Below are positions 54,082 through 62,624 of a stretch of DNA of 64,000 nt, piece after piece. Made by a program: the position numbers and the translations under genes. The notes below the pieces were generated by a model. That model was not told the origin of the DNA and searched no databases. It saw nothing but the letters and a program-made list of their open reading frames with translations. This DNA comes from Paenibacillus sp. V4I3 (GTDB lineage: Bacteria > Bacillota > Bacilli > Paenibacillales > NBRC-103111): assembly GCF_030817215.1 (NCBI RefSeq), contig NZ_JAUSZA010000001.1, forward strand, positions 388,501 to 452,500, read 5' to 3'. How positions within the stretch are numbered: the first letter of the stretch is position 1; every line of letters starts with the position of its first letter.

Positions 54082-55189
54082 CCTGCCACTCTTTCATAAT
54101 CCGTATAAAAACGTTTGGAAAAGCGTATTGATCGAGCTCTTCTGGGCCTACCCAGCGATAATGAAAAGGGATCCATTCTCCCCCATGACTTGGGCGGTTC
54201 GCGTTACTTAGCTTGGCACGGTATACTTTCATTTTCCAAACGATATGACTGAAAATATGTTCTGTATCCATGAACCACTCGTTCGGTTGAATACCGATTT
54301 GTTCCTGATCTACAAGGGCTTGACGGAGCTCACTCCTATTATCCTCATCCGAATTCCATCCCTCAGACTTCCAGGCCACATGCGGCAGTTCCCACATACG
54401 CGCGAGCAATCCTTCTTGCGGACGCTGCCTGATCAACCATTTCCCTTCGTTCTCACCCGTACCCTCTATCAAAGCCACTGCACGCAGTTCTGGACGCGGG
54501 GGTTTGGCTTTCTTTTTGATGGGCAGGACTTCTTCCATGCCAGCTTCACGCGCGGAGCAATGTGCCATAACAGGGCAAGTCAAACAGTGCGGCGAACGAG
54601 GCGTACATACCATAGCCCCAAGTTCCATCAATGCTTGATTGAAGTCACTTGCGGTACCTTCTAGGATGAGTTCGCGTGCCAGCTTCTCCATTTTGGTCCG
54701 TGTTGCAGGCTTCATAATATCTTCTTCAATTAGAAAATAGCGCGACAGGACTCGCATAACATTGCCATCCACGGCTGGCTCGGGCTTATTGTAGGCGATG
54801 CTGAGGATTGCTCCTGAGGTGTATGGGCCGACGCCTTTGAGCGAGGAAATCTCCTCTTTATTTTGCGGGACGATACCGTTATAACGTTCGTGAACTTCTC
54901 TGACTGCCGTTTGGAGGTTTCTTGCGCGCGAGTAATAGCCGAGCCCTTCCCAAGCTTTGAGCACGTTCTCCTCAGGCGCCGTAGCCAACGCTTCAACCGT
55001 TGGGAATTGATCGACGAAGCGATGGAAATACGGAATCACCGTATCCACCCGGGTTTGCTGCAGCATGACTTCGGAAATCCATATATAATAAGGGTTTTTG
55101 CTTCTTCGCCATGGTAAATCCCGTTTATGCGTTTGGTACCAATCCAATAGATTTCGGGAAAAATAAACCTTCTGTTCTTCGCTGTACAT
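54065..55189 (-). CDS. mutY: A/G-specific adenine glycosylase
   Basis: 374 aa from Met 55189 (AAGGAGAG three bases upstream). The catalytic Glu is in SEVMLQQTRVDTVIP, the Asp in PEPAVDGNVMRVLSR, and the 4Fe-4S cysteines in CTPRSPHCLTCPVMAHC. A NUDIX-like 8-oxoG recognition domain follows (GKWLIRQRPQEGLLARMWELP). It removes A opposite 8-oxoguanine. Confidence 0.95.
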   Translation of the reverse strand: MYSEEQKVYFSRNLLDWYQTHKRDLPWRRSKNPYYIWISEVMLQQTRVDTVIPYFHRFVDQFPTVEALATAPEENVLKAWEGLGYYSRARNLQTAVREVHERYNGIVPQNKEEISSLKGVGPYTSGAILSIAYNKPEPAVDGNVMRVLSRYFLIEEDIMKPATRTKMEKLARELILEGTASDFNQALMELGAMVCTPRSPHCLTCPVMAHCSAREAGMEEVLPIKKKAKPPRPELRAVALIEGTGENEGKWLIRQRPQEGLLARMWELPHVAWKSEGWNSDEDNRSELRQALVDQEQIGIQPNEWFMDTEHIFSHIVWKMKVYRAKLSNANRPSHGGEWIPFHYRWVGPEELDQYAFPNVFIRIMKEWQERNEE

Positions 55190-55288
55190 GAGCTCTCCTT
55201 CTCTATGGGACACGTTCCAGTTATAATGAATGAATGGACATGTTTCCATTATACGAGAAGTGTGGAACATAAAACTAGAGGTGAATGT

Positions 55289-55954
55289 ATGCAAAACTCA
55301 AAACAAACAGATTTGGCAAATACGAATCAGCAGGACTTCGAGAATAACAAACGGCAAGACTTGGAGAATAAAAGAAAAGCCTGGATCGGTCAAGCTAACG
55401 CATTAATCCCGCTTCTGTTCATTTGGGGTGCGGAATGGATATTCAGCGCGCTTGTCGATTTTGCGATCTATTGGCGCGACTTGGATTGGTTGAAGCAAGC
55501 GGCTTTTATCACAGCGGTTGTGGCCAGCTTGGTTCAGATATGGAGCCTGCGTAAGGAATTTAGGGCTGACTCTGCTGAAGGCGCGCGTGAAAGATCAGCT
55601 GGCTCGGGTGGGCATGCAGGTGCAAGTGCTGGTGGTGAGCGCAACGGCTGGGGACATCCAGCGCTTCTAGTGCTGCCTGGAGCGATGCTCATTGCAGCCG
55701 TTGCGCTGCTCGAGGCCATTGGCGCTGTTAGCCCGCTCTTCGCACCTGTGCTGCGAGCGTTCATTCTCGCCATCGGGTTCGTGCAGGTCGGACTCCTGCT
55801 AGGTAGACCACTTGTTTACCTTGGCTTTTGGCTGTTCGCCCTGTCTGCGCTTATGGGCGTTTGGTATTTGGGTTACTCCGGTGTTGTGTTAGAAGGAATG
55901 GGTGGCATTAGCCTTATTCTAAGCGGGTATATGCTGCGTGTTTGGGGACGGTAA
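55289..55954 (+). CDS. Membrane protein of unknown function
   Basis: 221 aa from Met 55289 (AGAGGTG six bases upstream). About 35 charged, Asn/Gln-rich residues come first, then helices at ANALIPLLFIWGAEWIF and QAAFITAVVASLVQIW, a Gly/Ala/Ser-rich low-complexity linker (about residues 100-125), then four more helices to the end. Not recognised. The linker is GC-rich and lies between well-formed helices, so it may be an expansion. Confidence 0.65.
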   Translation: MQNSKQTDLANTNQQDFENNKRQDLENKRKAWIGQANALIPLLFIWGAEWIFSALVDFAIYWRDLDWLKQAAFITAVVASLVQIWSLRKEFRADSAEGARERSAGSGGHAGASAGGERNGWGHPALLVLPGAMLIAAVALLEAIGAVSPLFAPVLRAFILAIGFVQVGLLLGRPLVYLGFWLFALSALMGVWYLGYSGVVLEGMGGISLILSGYMLRVWGR

Positions 55955-55968
55955 GTGGAATGAGGATG

Positions 55969-56016
<48 letters not shown>

Positions 56017-56110
56017 TCATAAGTACGTACTAACATAATTTCATTGGTGGATAAGATTAGCTCGCATAGGGTACATACCTGAAACACGAAATGAGCCGGA
56101 AAGAGCAGAT

Positions 56111-56265
56111 ATGCAGAATTGCAAATAGGCAGATTTGATGTAAATAGTGCATCTACTTCTGGCAATACCTCCCGTTTCAAGAGAGATCATGCATAAAGTG
56201 CATCTAATTCGGTGGATAGCTCTCATTATCAGCTAAAACGCAGGAATTTGATGCATAAAATGCAT
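56111..56265. repeat. Intergenic short repeat family, four degenerate copies (region B)
   Basis: Copies at 56111-56125 (ATGCAGAATTGCAAA), 56137-56153 (GATGTAAATAGTGCATC), 56189-56203 (ATGCATAAAGTGCAT) and 56251-56265 (ATGCATAAAATGCAT) share ATGCA or GATG edges and an A-rich centre. They resemble those at 1577-1715. No coding signal in this 490-base gap. Confidence 0.55.
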
Positions 56266-56282
56266 GATAACTCCTTCAAATT

Positions 56283-56304
56283 AGCAAATAATCGATTATT
56301 TGCT
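56283..56304. promoter_or_regulatory. Perfect 22-bp palindrome upstream of the cytochrome gene
   Basis: The 11-base arm AGCAAATAATC is followed at once by its exact complement, with no spacer. It lies 140 bases before the cytochrome start codon. Could be an operator or, since TTTTTG follows soon after, part of a terminator. Confidence 0.5.
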
Positions 56305-56443
56305 GCACTTTTTGCATCTTTCTGGAACTCTACCGCTTGCACGCTCCGCCCCCCTCTGCCAAAACTTGCTGCTACCCAAATGGGGCTAGTGAGGGACGAG
56401 CGAAGTTCGTTTGAATTAACCCCAGCATAGGAGGAAGCTCGAT

Positions 56444-56923
56444 ATGGAACAAAGCAAAAAGGCTTGCGATCGCGCAAGCCTGAACGGACATCAGATGCCG
56501 GAGGATAAGCAATCCGGCATAACATCTAATCCGCCGCTGCACGCAGTACGGCGGTATAGACGCATGGTCGGCGCGCTCGTCATCGCGTCGATGGTTCTAG
56601 CCCTGGCCGCTTGCGGCGGTGGTGCTTCGGGTGGCAGCGCCGCCACGAAGACACCGGCAGCAACCGCGGCAGCCGAGAGCAACCCTGCGGTCGTGAAGGC
56701 GCAGGAGCTCTTCACAACGAACAAGTGCATCAGCTGCCACGGCGTTGATCTTGCTGGCAAAGTCGGCCCTAAGACGAATTTGCAAAAGGTCGGCAGCAGA
56801 CTGAGCAGCGAGCAAATCGCGAACAAGATCAAGAATGGCGGAGGCGGCATGCCTGTCTATAAAACCACGATTTCCGAAGAGGAAATCGGACTTCTATCCG
56901 ACTGGCTCAATTCGAAGAAGTAG
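56444..56923 (+). CDS. Cytochrome c lipoprotein, class I
   Basis: 159 aa. Heme motif CISCH at about residue 95 and distal Met in GGGGMPVYK. A lipobox LAAC is at about residues 54-57 (MVLALAAC), making it a membrane-anchored cytochrome like CccB/c-551. TAGGAGG, seven bases before the ATG at 56444, favours this start, giving a 40-residue charged stretch before the signal helix. The alternative Met at residue 41 has no ribosome site. Functions in membrane electron transfer. Confidence 0.85.
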   Translation: MEQSKKACDRASLNGHQMPEDKQSGITSNPPLHAVRRYRRMVGALVIASMVLALAACGGGASGGSAATKTPAATAAAESNPAVVKAQELFTTNKCISCHGVDLAGKVGPKTNLQKVGSRLSSEQIANKIKNGGGGMPVYKTTISEEEIGLLSDWLNSKK

Positions 56924-56931
56924 TCACCGCT

Positions 56932-57318
56932 TTAGAGCCTCTCCACGATTGCATAGGCGGCAGCCATCGATTCCGTATGTGTAATGCTAATATGGATGCG
57001 ATGGCTGCCTATTAAGCCTGCCCGCAGCAGCGCAGCCTCGTTCACAAGGCATACCGGTTTGCCAAGTTCATCTGGCAGCACCTCGACGTCTTGAAAGCCA
57101 ATTTGCTTGCCAATGCCGCAGCCAATTGCTTTGACAATGGCCTCCTTAGCAGCAAAACGGCCTGAAGCAAACTCAGCAAGTCGGCCTCGCCGTCTCTGCG
57201 CCAACTCTCTCTCCTGGGGCGTCAAAATCCGCTCAAGAAACCTTTCGCCCGTAGAACCCTCTAACATTTTGCGAAGCCGTGCAATTTCAACTAAATCCGT
57301 TCCGACCCCAATAATCAT
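56932..57318 (-). CDS. acpS: Holo-[acyl-carrier-protein] synthase
   Basis: 128 aa from Met 57318. GVGTDLVEIARLRKM holds the metal-binding Asp, and FASGRFAAKEAIVKAIGCG the Glu and CoA-binding Lys; SITHTESMAAAYAIVE closes the fold. It attaches the phosphopantetheine arm to ACP. It overlaps nothing and ends nine bases from the converging cytochrome gene. Confidence 0.95.
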   Translation of the reverse strand: MIIGVGTDLVEIARLRKMLEGSTGERFLERILTPQERELAQRRRGRLAEFASGRFAAKEAIVKAIGCGIGKQIGFQDVEVLPDELGKPVCLVNEAALLRAGLIGSHRIHISITHTESMAAAYAIVERL

Positions 57319-57530
57319 AGACACCTGAGCCCCACTTTTCTTGCAACGTTGTGCGTACAATTTACATGATTCCTTGCTTGCGGTCAAGGGGGAAGGATTG
57401 GCTTGTCTATACTTGACACTTCCCCCTACGCTTACTTCAAGGTAAGTAAGTTACACTATTTTCAGTTCTTCTGCCGAGCCTCGACTAGGGTTATACTGGG
57501 AATAGATTTAAAAGCTGGGAGGCCAACATA

Positions 57531-58508
57531 ATGAGAATCATGCCACTTGAGAAACGTGGAATATCGAACAGCAGAATCGTTTTTGGATGTATGGGAATTG
57601 GCGGGGAATGGAATTCGACTCCTTATACAAAGGAAGATTACATCATCGCAGAGAAAGCTGTAGAAGCTGCATTGTCGATAGGCATTACAATGTTCGATCA
57701 TGCTGATATTTATAAAAGAGGTAAATCCGAGTCTATTTTCGGAGAAATCCTCAAAAAAAGACCCGACCTGCGCGACCAAATCATTCTTCAATCCAAATGT
57801 GGGATTCGCTTTCAGGACGATGTAAATCCACAGCGTTTTGACTTTAGCAAAGGCCACATCCTGAGTTCGGTTGATGGCATTCTTCAGCGCCTAGGCGTGG
57901 AACATTTGGACGTCCTCCTGCTTCATCGTCCAGATCCGCTCATGGAACCGGAAGAGATCGCAGAAGCGTTCAACCAATTGAGATCAGCGGGAAAAGTGCG
58001 TCATTTCGGCGTATCCAACATGACTTCCGCTCAAATGCGTTTCATTCAAAATTCACTTCCAGAGCCGCTTGTAGTTAACCAACTGGAGATGAGCTTAGCA
58101 CGCTTAGACTGGGTCGAGCAAGGCATCTTGGTCAACCAAAAGGCTGGCGTAGGCATCAATTTCGCCGATGGTATTCTCGAGCATTGCCAAATGGCAGACA
58201 TCCAAATTCAAGCTTGGGGACCTCTTGCTCAAGGTAAATTCTCCGGTAGAGTTGTGGAGGATGCACCTGATACGATCAAAAATACAGCTGCACTTGTACA
58301 GAAAATGGCCAATGAGAAAGAATCGACGCCAGAATCCATCGTACTGGGCTGGTTAATGAAACACCCTGCTCGTATTCAGCCGGTTATCGGCACATCTTCC
58401 GCAGAGCGCGTTCTAGCTTGTCAAGATGCTGTGCGAATTTCGGAAACTATGACTCGCGAAGAGTGGTACACTCTCCTCGAGAGCTCCCGCGGGGCGCGCA
58501 TGCCATAG
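57531..58508 (+). CDS. Aldo/keto reductase
   Basis: 325 aa TIM barrel. The tetrad is Asp and Tyr in MFDHADIYKRG, Lys in ILQSKCGIR, and His in LLLHRPDPL; NADPH contacts are in QPVIGTSSAER. It resembles the YdhF-type oxidoreductases. Substrate unknown. GGGAGG precedes the ATG. Confidence 0.92.
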   Translation: MRIMPLEKRGISNSRIVFGCMGIGGEWNSTPYTKEDYIIAEKAVEAALSIGITMFDHADIYKRGKSESIFGEILKKRPDLRDQIILQSKCGIRFQDDVNPQRFDFSKGHILSSVDGILQRLGVEHLDVLLLHRPDPLMEPEEIAEAFNQLRSAGKVRHFGVSNMTSAQMRFIQNSLPEPLVVNQLEMSLARLDWVEQGILVNQKAGVGINFADGILEHCQMADIQIQAWGPLAQGKFSGRVVEDAPDTIKNTAALVQKMANEKESTPESIVLGWLMKHPARIQPVIGTSSAERVLACQDAVRISETMTREEWYTLLESSRGARMP

Positions 58509-58525
58509 GTTTACTTATACTCGAT

Positions 58526-58561
58526 AACAACCCCCGACCTCTTTGGTCGGGGGTTGTTTTA
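58526..58561 (+). terminator. Terminator of the aldo/keto reductase gene
   Basis: AACAACCCCCGACC pairs with GGTCGGGGGTTGTT, followed by TT; it also faces the converging nadE gene. Confidence 0.85.
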
Positions 58562-58576
58562 TGTCTTTGCGGAGCC

Positions 58577-59386
58577 TTACACACCCGGAATCGGGATTCG
58601 TTTATGCTCCGTTTTCAAATATTGCTTCTCCAGCTTCTCCTGCACAGCAGCATCAATTTGCTTGCCTTCGAGGTAGTCACTGTTATCTCCGTATGTAATA
58701 CCCAGCTCCTTCTCGTCCGTTTGACCGTCCCAAAGTCCGGCTGTAGGAGCTTTATCCAGCACGCTTTGCGGTACGCCAAGCTTCGAGGCAAGTGAACGCA
58801 CTTGACGCTTGTTCAGCGTGCTCAGCGGCGTAATATCTACCGCACCGTCGCCATATTTAGTGAAGAAGCCTGTGATTGCTTCAGATGCATGGTCTGTCCC
58901 TACAACAATAAGGCCAAGTTCAAAAGCAAGTGCATACTGCATAACCATACGTGTCCGCGCTTTGATGTTGCCTTTGCCGCCGCGGCTTACATGCTGGTGG
59001 ACGCCGATATGCTTAAGACCATACTCGACTTCAATGGCCATTTCGTCGACGGCTTCTTCAATATTATTCTCGATTTGATATTTCAAATCGAAGGCTTTGG
59101 CCACCGCGTAGCTATCTTCGATATCCACCTGCTGACCGTATGGCTGAAACACACCGACGGTTTTGTACTCTTTGCCCTTTTCGGCCGTCAGCTCGTCCGT
59201 CGCTTGCTTGCATAAACCCGTAGCTACAGCACTGTCGATGCCGCCGCTGATGGCAATCAGCAGGCCGTTTGCATTCGCACCCAGCACATAGTTTTTCAGA
59301 AAGTCCACACGTTTGCGGATTTCTTCATCCACATCAATCTCCGGCTTAACGCCGAGCTTCGCGATAATTTCCGTTTGCAAACTCAT
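58577..59386 (-). CDS. nadE: NH3-dependent NAD+ synthetase
   Basis: 269 aa from Met 59386 (AGGTGG eight bases upstream). The PP-loop is LLIAISGGIDSAVATGL; GTDHASEAITGFFTKYGDGAVDITPLSTL and KAPTAGLWDGQTDEKELG are typical. It has no glutaminase domain, so it uses ammonia to finish NAD synthesis. Confidence 0.96.
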   Translation of the reverse strand: MSLQTEIIAKLGVKPEIDVDEEIRKRVDFLKNYVLGANANGLLIAISGGIDSAVATGLCKQATDELTAEKGKEYKTVGVFQPYGQQVDIEDSYAVAKAFDLKYQIENNIEEAVDEMAIEVEYGLKHIGVHQHVSRGGKGNIKARTRMVMQYALAFELGLIVVGTDHASEAITGFFTKYGDGAVDITPLSTLNKRQVRSLASKLGVPQSVLDKAPTAGLWDGQTDEKELGITYGDNSDYLEGKQIDAAVQEKLEKQYLKTEHKRIPIPGV

Positions 59387-59490
59387 GCATCTCTCCACCT
59401 TTTCTATAGTTTGAAACCATTCATTCTTTAAGATTTAGTATAGACTTTCATTCCTGAAATTTCAAAGACAAATCCATCGGACTTGAGTCC

Positions 59491-59535
59491 AAAAAACAAA
59501 AGGCCACCATTGCAGCTACTGCAAGGCGGACCTTT
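59491..59535 (-). terminator. Bacilliredoxin terminator
   Basis: GGTCCGCCTTGCAG pairs with CTGCAATGGTGGCC on the minus strand and is followed by TTTTGTTTTTT. Confidence 0.88.
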
Positions 59536-59558
59536 AAACTAATACTTTATGCTATTTA

Positions 59559-59996
59559 TTATTTGCAGAATTCATTAAAGGCTTTAATTAAGTCGCCAGC
59601 AATCATATCTGCGGAGCGGTCTTCGATTTGGTGACGTTGAATGAAGTGTGCGAGTTCACCATTCTTGAATAATGCGATGGAAGGGGATGATGGCGGGTAT
59701 GGCGCCAAGAATTCACGCGCTTTCGCTGTTGCATCCTTCTCTTGTCCAGCGAACACGGTGTATGTGTACGTTGGCAGTGTATCGTTTTGAAGTGCTTTGG
59801 CTACACCTGGACGACATTGGCCGGCTGCGCAACCACAAACGGAATTGACGACTAACAGCATCGTGCCATCCTTCGATTTTTCAATCGCTTCTTCTACTTG
59901 CTCTGGTGTAAGAAGCTCTGTAATACCCAGACGAGTCAAATCTTCTCTCATCGGTTTAACCATATCTTTCATATAAGAATCAAAAGACATTGCCAT
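59559..59996 (-). CDS. BrxA/BrxB family bacilliredoxin
   Basis: 145 aa from Met 59996 (GGGGTGG upstream). The CGC active site is in NSVCGCAAGQCRPG, and PSSPSIALFKNGELAHFIQRHQIE is the conserved end of the YphP/YqiW family. It removes bacillithiol from proteins. Single gene. Confidence 0.94.
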   Translation of the reverse strand: MAMSFDSYMKDMVKPMREDLTRLGITELLTPEQVEEAIEKSKDGTMLLVVNSVCGCAAGQCRPGVAKALQNDTLPTYTYTVFAGQEKDATAKAREFLAPYPPSSPSIALFKNGELAHFIQRHQIEDRSADMIAGDLIKAFNEFCK

Positions 59997-60117
59997 ATGT
60001 GCCACCCCTTAGGATTTATTAGTTACTCTCAAAACGTAATCGTTACCACTTATATTATACATCCGATAGCCGTGAAAGCAAAGTCCAATGTCCTAAATAG
60101 AAATAAAGCGAAAGCTT

Positions 60118-60525
60118 TTACGCTTCCGCTTCATCTTCCTTCTGCTTTATCTTTTCCTTGTACGGATCGTAGGAAACATCTTTATCCGGATGCATGAAGA
60201 TACCGCTTTGCGGTACGATGCCTTTTTCAAAATATTCTCGGTTCTCGGCACTTTGGAACCCTATATCTTTAAAAGGATGAACCCACTCGTCTCCAGCCAT
60301 GACCTCAGGGTCGGTCTCAGCCGTCCACTGCTCTAGCGGGGAGTTGTCCGATTCATAATCATGATCGCCGATAACGACGCCATGCTCATTCACAAAAGCT
60401 TCTCGCGGACCGCGCCCCTGCTCGAATTGAGGGAGAAATTCAATCTCGAACGGATCGAGATCGCTTTGGTTCTGGTTGCTCTGGTCCTGAGCTGATTTGG
60501 CCACCTTATTCTTGTCTGGACTCAT
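60118..60525 (-). CDS. Acidic hypothetical protein, coupled to Lgt-like gene
   Basis: 135 aa, rich in Asp and Glu with no membrane helix. Middle part GDEWVHPFKDIGFQSAENRE and FMHPDKDVSYDPYKEK give a conserved-looking core, perhaps DUF3905-like (memory-based). The ATG at 60525 overlaps the stop of the membrane protein gene (ATGA), so translation is coupled. Function unknown. Confidence 0.65.
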   Translation of the reverse strand: MSPDKNKVAKSAQDQSNQNQSDLDPFEIEFLPQFEQGRGPREAFVNEHGVVIGDHDYESDNSPLEQWTAETDPEVMAGDEWVHPFKDIGFQSAENREYFEKGIVPQSGIFMHPDKDVSYDPYKEKIKQKEDEAEA

Positions 60526-61409
60526 GTGGAAGGTCGGTTTGGACCATCCAGTTTCTTATCAACAAAGCCCTCTTTCCCTGCTGGTGTTGCGGTCTTCTCG
60601 CGCTCTTGGTTTTGCTGTTCTTGCTGGATTTGCGTCTTGGAATCGTTTTGACTCATTGCACTCAGCTCCTTTCTGCTAGTATTATGTGTCAAAACGGGGA
60701 AAAGCATTCCAATGATGAGCATGAATAGAAACAATAGCTGCGCTAAGCTAAGATACAGCAGTGTCGGTTTAGCAGCATCAAAAAAGCTGGCCAGCATCCC
60801 TGCCACGCCCCCGTAAAACAGCGAATATTTGAGCAGTACGCCTTGTCCCAGCGTCCTCTTGCGCAGTTCAATAACATGCTGCCAAATAAGCAATGGCACA
60901 AGAAGCAGCGAAATATAAGCGTGATAAGGATGGAAACGAGATACCGTTCCTTCGACCCCAATGCCCCAAGGTACCGTTGTAGGCAGTCCATATGCGGGAA
61001 TCAGTGCACTGAATAGGAAAACAGAAGCCGTTATTCCAATTGCGATAACATCCAGTACAAGTAAGAGTGGCGTTCGATTTTTATCAATTTGGTAGTACAT
61101 GTAGATACAAGCTATCAGCACACCTAATACAATCTCCGTGCCCGAGCCAGACACCATGAGCAGCTTTAATGGATTGTTCCACAATAGGGATGGCTGCGTC
61201 ACAATGACCCCTAACTTCCAGGTCAACAAAACGATAATAGCACTGTTAAAAATAAGATCCTCAATAGGCTTGGCAATCACGATTTGGGTGTCATTCAACA
61301 AACGCTGCGATACCCTCCTGATTAGCCATAATCCCAAAGCACATGCCAGCAGCAGTGCCAGTAATCTTCCTTGCAGTTGAAACGGTCCAATCTGTAACAC
61401 ATCAGGCAT
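60522..61409 (-). CDS. Lgt-like membrane protein lacking the Lgt catalytic core motif
   Basis: About 295 aa from Met 61409. Around seven helices. MPDVLQIGPFQLQGRLLALLL, a helix with DLIFNSAIIVLLTWKLGV, and the run YGLPTTVPWGIGVE...RFHPYHAY follow prolipoprotein diacylglyceryl transferase. The segment corresponding to the GRxGNFxNxE core reads GITASVFLFSALIPA, so key residues are gone. A Gln/Lys-rich tail of about 55 residues follows. A divergent paralogue with altered or no transferase activity is likely. Confidence 0.55.
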   Translation of the reverse strand: MPDVLQIGPFQLQGRLLALLLACALGLWLIRRVSQRLLNDTQIVIAKPIEDLIFNSAIIVLLTWKLGVIVTQPSLLWNNPLKLLMVSGSGTEIVLGVLIACIYMYYQIDKNRTPLLLVLDVIAIGITASVFLFSALIPAYGLPTTVPWGIGVEGTVSRFHPYHAYISLLLVPLLIWQHVIELRKRTLGQGVLLKYSLFYGGVAGMLASFFDAAKPTLLYLSLAQLLFLFMLIIGMLFPVLTHNTSRKELSAMSQNDSKTQIQQEQQNQEREKTATPAGKEGFVDKKLDGPNRPST

Positions 61410-61585
61410 AGTTAACGCCAGCCTCTCTCTTTCGACTATCTTTATCGTAGTCAAACTAAGAGGCATCTGCAACTGTTAAGATTCCAAGAATTGAAACGTG
61501 AACGAGGATTCTTTGTTTTCGACATTAAACCCAATATTTCCCGGGAAATTTGTAGAAGTGCTGTTTTCTTCGTCTAAATAACACG

Positions 61586-61612
61586 AAAAAGCTCCCCACA
61601 AGGAGGAGCTTC
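61586..61612 (-). terminator. Terminator of the kinase/sugar-binding operon
   Basis: AAGCTCCTCC pairs imperfectly with GGGGAGCTTTTT on the minus strand, followed by T residues. Confidence 0.8.
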
Positions 61613-61634
61613 TTAATAAAACGACACACACCTA

Positions 61635-62621
61635 CTATTTCTCAACGAATGGAAACAGCAGCTTTTGATTTTCTCTGGTGTACATATTTTCTTTCGTGAT
61701 AACCTCAGAGCCTGTATCTATGGAGGCTTTAACATTTTCCCCATCATAAACCTGAAGTGCTGTTTTCACCGCTAAATATCCCATGTTAAAAGGTTTTTGC
61801 ACAACGGTTGCTTGCAGGGTCCCCGCTTCCAGGAAAGCAATTTCATTCATCGAACTGTCGAAGCCGACCAGCTTAATGTTATGCTCAGGATCAAGCTCTT
61901 TCAACGCCCTCGCAGCCCCTACCGTAGAAACTTCATTCAATCCGAAAATGCCGCGAATATCCGAATGTTCGGCAAGGAGCTGTTTCGTTTGCTCATACGC
62001 TTTGTCTTCAGAACCATTACTATATAACGTGTCTAAAATCTGTATGGAAGAATCATTCTTCAAATGGTCTCTCACCCCATTCTCCCTATCCAGCTGGGTC
62101 GTGGAAGTTTTAACAAAGCTGACGATCGCATACTTAGCTGGTCCCTGGACATAGCGTCTCATCGTTTCCACTGCTTTGCGCCCTGCTGCATAATTATCCG
62201 TTGCAATGAAACTGGTCGAAATGCCGCCTTCGAGGCCGGAGTCCACAGTAATTAGCGTAATGCCGGAGCTGATTATTCTTTGAGCAACAGGTACCAACCG
62301 GTTATAATCCGTTGCCGCCAAAAGGATGGCTTTCGGCTTCAATGCGATCGCCTCTTCCACCAACTTTATCTGCTCGTCAATGTCTGATTCGGAAGGCGTA
62401 CCCATCACTTTCACCTCAGTATTGTACTCTTTGGCCGCCGCAGTCACTCCTTGGTTTAAAACCCGCCAAAATTCAACATGAGGGTCGATCGTCTTGGGAA
62501 TGAGGATAAGCGGCCTATCCTTCGCCTCCATGCCCCTTGACACGATGAGATACGTAGTCGTCATGAGCAGGACCAGTATGACCGCAATCGCTACGAAGCT
62601 TGCTCTAATTTTCAACTTCAC
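61635..62621 (-). CDS. Sugar-binding protein of RbsB/LacI-type fold
   Basis: 328 aa. An N-terminal membrane anchor (FVAIAVILVLLMTTTYLIV) without lipobox, then the periplasmic binding fold with PKTIDPHVEFWRVLNQG and IKLVGFDSSMNEIAFLEAG. It lies three bases behind a YesM-type histidine kinase gene, an arrangement known from YesMN-type systems where an anchored binding protein serves as the sugar sensor for the kinase. No permease or ATPase genes follow, which supports a sensory role. Confidence 0.85.
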   Translation of the reverse strand: MKLKIRASFVAIAVILVLLMTTTYLIVSRGMEAKDRPLILIPKTIDPHVEFWRVLNQGVTAAAKEYNTEVKVMGTPSESDIDEQIKLVEEAIALKPKAILLAATDYNRLVPVAQRIISSGITLITVDSGLEGGISTSFIATDNYAAGRKAVETMRRYVQGPAKYAIVSFVKTSTTQLDRENGVRDHLKNDSSIQILDTLYSNGSEDKAYEQTKQLLAEHSDIRGIFGLNEVSTVGAARALKELDPEHNIKLVGFDSSMNEIAFLEAGTLQATVVQKPFNMGYLAVKTALQVYDGENVKASIDTGSEVITKENMYTRENQKLLFPFVEK

Positions 62622-62624
62622 ACC

